Source of the DNA: an uncultured beta proteobacterium | Lineage (GTDB): Bacteria > Pseudomonadota > Gammaproteobacteria > Burkholderiales > Burkholderiaceae | Reading direction: 5' to 3' | Assembly (NCBI GenBank): GCA_903843315.1 | Contig: CAIMPQ010000056.1 | Location: forward strand, 1 to 6,466 | Length of the DNA stretch: 6,466 nucleotides | Shown: positions 5,283 through 6,466 of the stretch, in pieces | Numbering within the stretch: position 1 is the first letter of the stretch | How the letters are laid out: each line of letters opens with the position of its first letter | Position numbers and translations under genes: made by a program | The notes under the pieces: model-generated | Seen by the model: the letters and a program-made list of their open reading frames with translations, nothing else | The model's database searches: none | What the model was told of the DNA's origin: nothing

Positions 5283-6466
5283 TTGGAAGAAATTAGCGCT
5301 CTATTCAACGGCTTTGCTGTTGCAATGACCCCATTTAACCTACTGCTGATGTTGGTAGGCGTAACGCTTGGTGTGATTATTGGCGTATTGCCAGGTCTTG
5401 GTGGTGCAAACGGAATTGCAATTCTGCTGCCATTGACTTTTACAATGCCGCCAACTTCAGCCATCATCATGCTCTCTTGTATTTACTGGGGTGCATTATT
5501 CGGCGGAGCGATTACATCCATCCTCTTTAATATTCCAGGTGAGCCCTGGTCGGTTGCCACAACCTTTGATGGTTACCCGATGGCTCGCAATGGTAAAGCA
5601 GGCGAGGCTTTAACTACGGCATTCACCTCTTCATTCGTAGGTGCGTTCTTTGCGATTGTGATGATTACCTTCTTGGCGCCATTGGTTGCTAAGTTCGCAT
5701 TGCAGTTTGGTCCGCCAGAGTTCTTCTCGGTGTACTTACTCACCTTCTGTAGTTTTGTGGGGATGAATAAGGGGTCGCCATTTAAAACGATTTCAGCGAT
5801 GATGCTGGGCTTTGCCCTGGCTACTGTCGGTATGGATACTGTCACCGGTCAACTGCGTTTAACTTTTGGTAACCCAGAGTTGATGCGTGGTTTTGACTTC
5901 TTGATCGCCGTGATCGGTTTGTTTGGTATTGGCGAGATTCTGCTTTCAATGGAAGAGGGCCTTGCATTCCAAGGTGCTGCTGCCAAGATTCGCGGTAAGG
6001 TAGTTTGGGAAACTTGGAAGCAGTTGCCAACATATTGGGCTACTTCATTGCGTAGTTGTTTGATTGGTTGCTGGATGGGTATCACTCCTGGTGGCGCTAC
6101 TCCTGCTTCCTTCATGGCCTATGGTGTCGCTAAGCGCGTATCCAAAGAGGGCGATAAGTTTGGTACTGGAAAAATGGAAGGGATTGTTGCCCCAGAAACT
6201 GCGGCCCACGCTGCAGGTACGGCTGCACTTCTACCAATGTTGTCCTTAGGCATCCCCGGGTCACCAACGGCAGCAGTATTGCTTGGTGGTTTATTGATCT
6301 GGGGTTTGCAACCAGGTCCATTACTCTTCGTTGAGAAGCCAGACTTCGTTTGGGGTTTAATTGCCAGTATGTATTTGGGTAACTTGGCCGGCTTGTTTGT
6401 AGTATTAACTTGCGTGCCACTATTTGCCTCCATCCTGAGAATTCCGTTCTCAATCATTGCGCCAGT
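5283..6466 (+). CDS. tctA: TTT transporter large permease subunit (TctA family), 3' end missing
   Basis: From TTG 5283 the frame stays open for 394 codons to the window end; family members are about 500 residues, so roughly 100 are missing. The protein is strongly hydrophobic with many membrane helices. It shows both halves of the TctA inverted-repeat fold. The first half has GVLPGLGGANGIAILLPLTF (34-53) and later SILFNIPGEPWSVATTFDGY (79-98). The second half has GITPGGATPASFMAYGVAKR (266-285), APETAAHAAG (303-312) and LSLGIPGSPTAAVLLGG (320-336), then QPGPLLF. TctA forms the translocation path for the acid delivered by TctC, with TctB as partner, probably driven by an ion gradient. The APETAAHAAG segment differs from the usual APE-ANNAA form, so this belongs to a divergent branch. 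Start chosen from the AAGGAG 6 nt upstream. Confidence 0.93.
   Translation, partial: MEEISALFNGFAVAMTPFNLLLMLVGVTLGVIIGVLPGLGGANGIAILLPLTFTMPPTSAIIMLSCIYWGALFGGAITSILFNIPGEPWSVATTFDGYPMARNGKAGEALTTAFTSSFVGAFFAIVMITFLAPLVAKFALQFGPPEFFSVYLLTFCSFVGMNKGSPFKTISAMMLGFALATVGMDTVTGQLRLTFGNPELMRGFDFLIAVIGLFGIGEILLSMEEGLAFQGAAAKIRGKVVWETWKQLPTYWATSLRSCLIGCWMGITPGGATPASFMAYGVAKRVSKEGDKFGTGKMEGIVAPETAAHAAGTAALLPMLSLGIPGSPTAAVLLGGLLIWGLQPGPLLFVEKPDFVWGLIASMYLGNLAGLFVVLTCVPLFASILRIPFSIIAP

Noticed and set aside
6064..6457. Several short frames on both strands near the right edge
   Set aside because: All lie inside the tctA coding frame, which is open and matches TctA throughout.

Overview
The window looks like chromosomal DNA of a betaproteobacterium of the Burkholderiales. 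A freshwater genus such as Polynucleobacter is my best guess. The reasons are the moderate GC content, the Bug/TctC-type transporter genes that are abundant in that order, and a cyanophycin synthetase gene next to an ABC transporter/DUF1854 pair. The genus is inferred from gene content and recall; it is not demonstrated here. No mobile element, CRISPR array or phage gene was seen.

Left part (1-3235): the 5' end of a cyanophycin synthetase gene (cphA) runs leftward off the window edge. It is separated by a 204-bp divergent intergenic region from a rightward two-gene operon. The first gene encodes a 781-residue ABC exporter with a fused cytosolic N-terminal domain and a Cys4 zinc ribbon. The second encodes a DUF1854 protein, and the two overlap by ATGA. 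Both families are known companions of cyanophycin genes, but their biochemical role is, to my knowledge, not established. This is the least understood system in the window.

Middle (3236-3627): a tRNA-Thr(CGT) gene starts 15 nt after the DUF1854 stop codon. About 300 bp of apparently non-coding DNA follow.

Right part (3628-6466): a tripartite tricarboxylate transporter (TTT) operon in the order tctC-tctB-tctA. TctC is a secreted periplasmic binding protein, TctB a small membrane subunit and TctA the large permease, which is cut by the window end. A strong rho-independent terminator lies between tctC and tctB, which suggests that binding protein is made in excess over the membrane subunits. 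tctA begins at a TTG codon behind a strong AAGGAG. The transported substrate cannot be read from the sequence beyond 'probably a carboxylate'.
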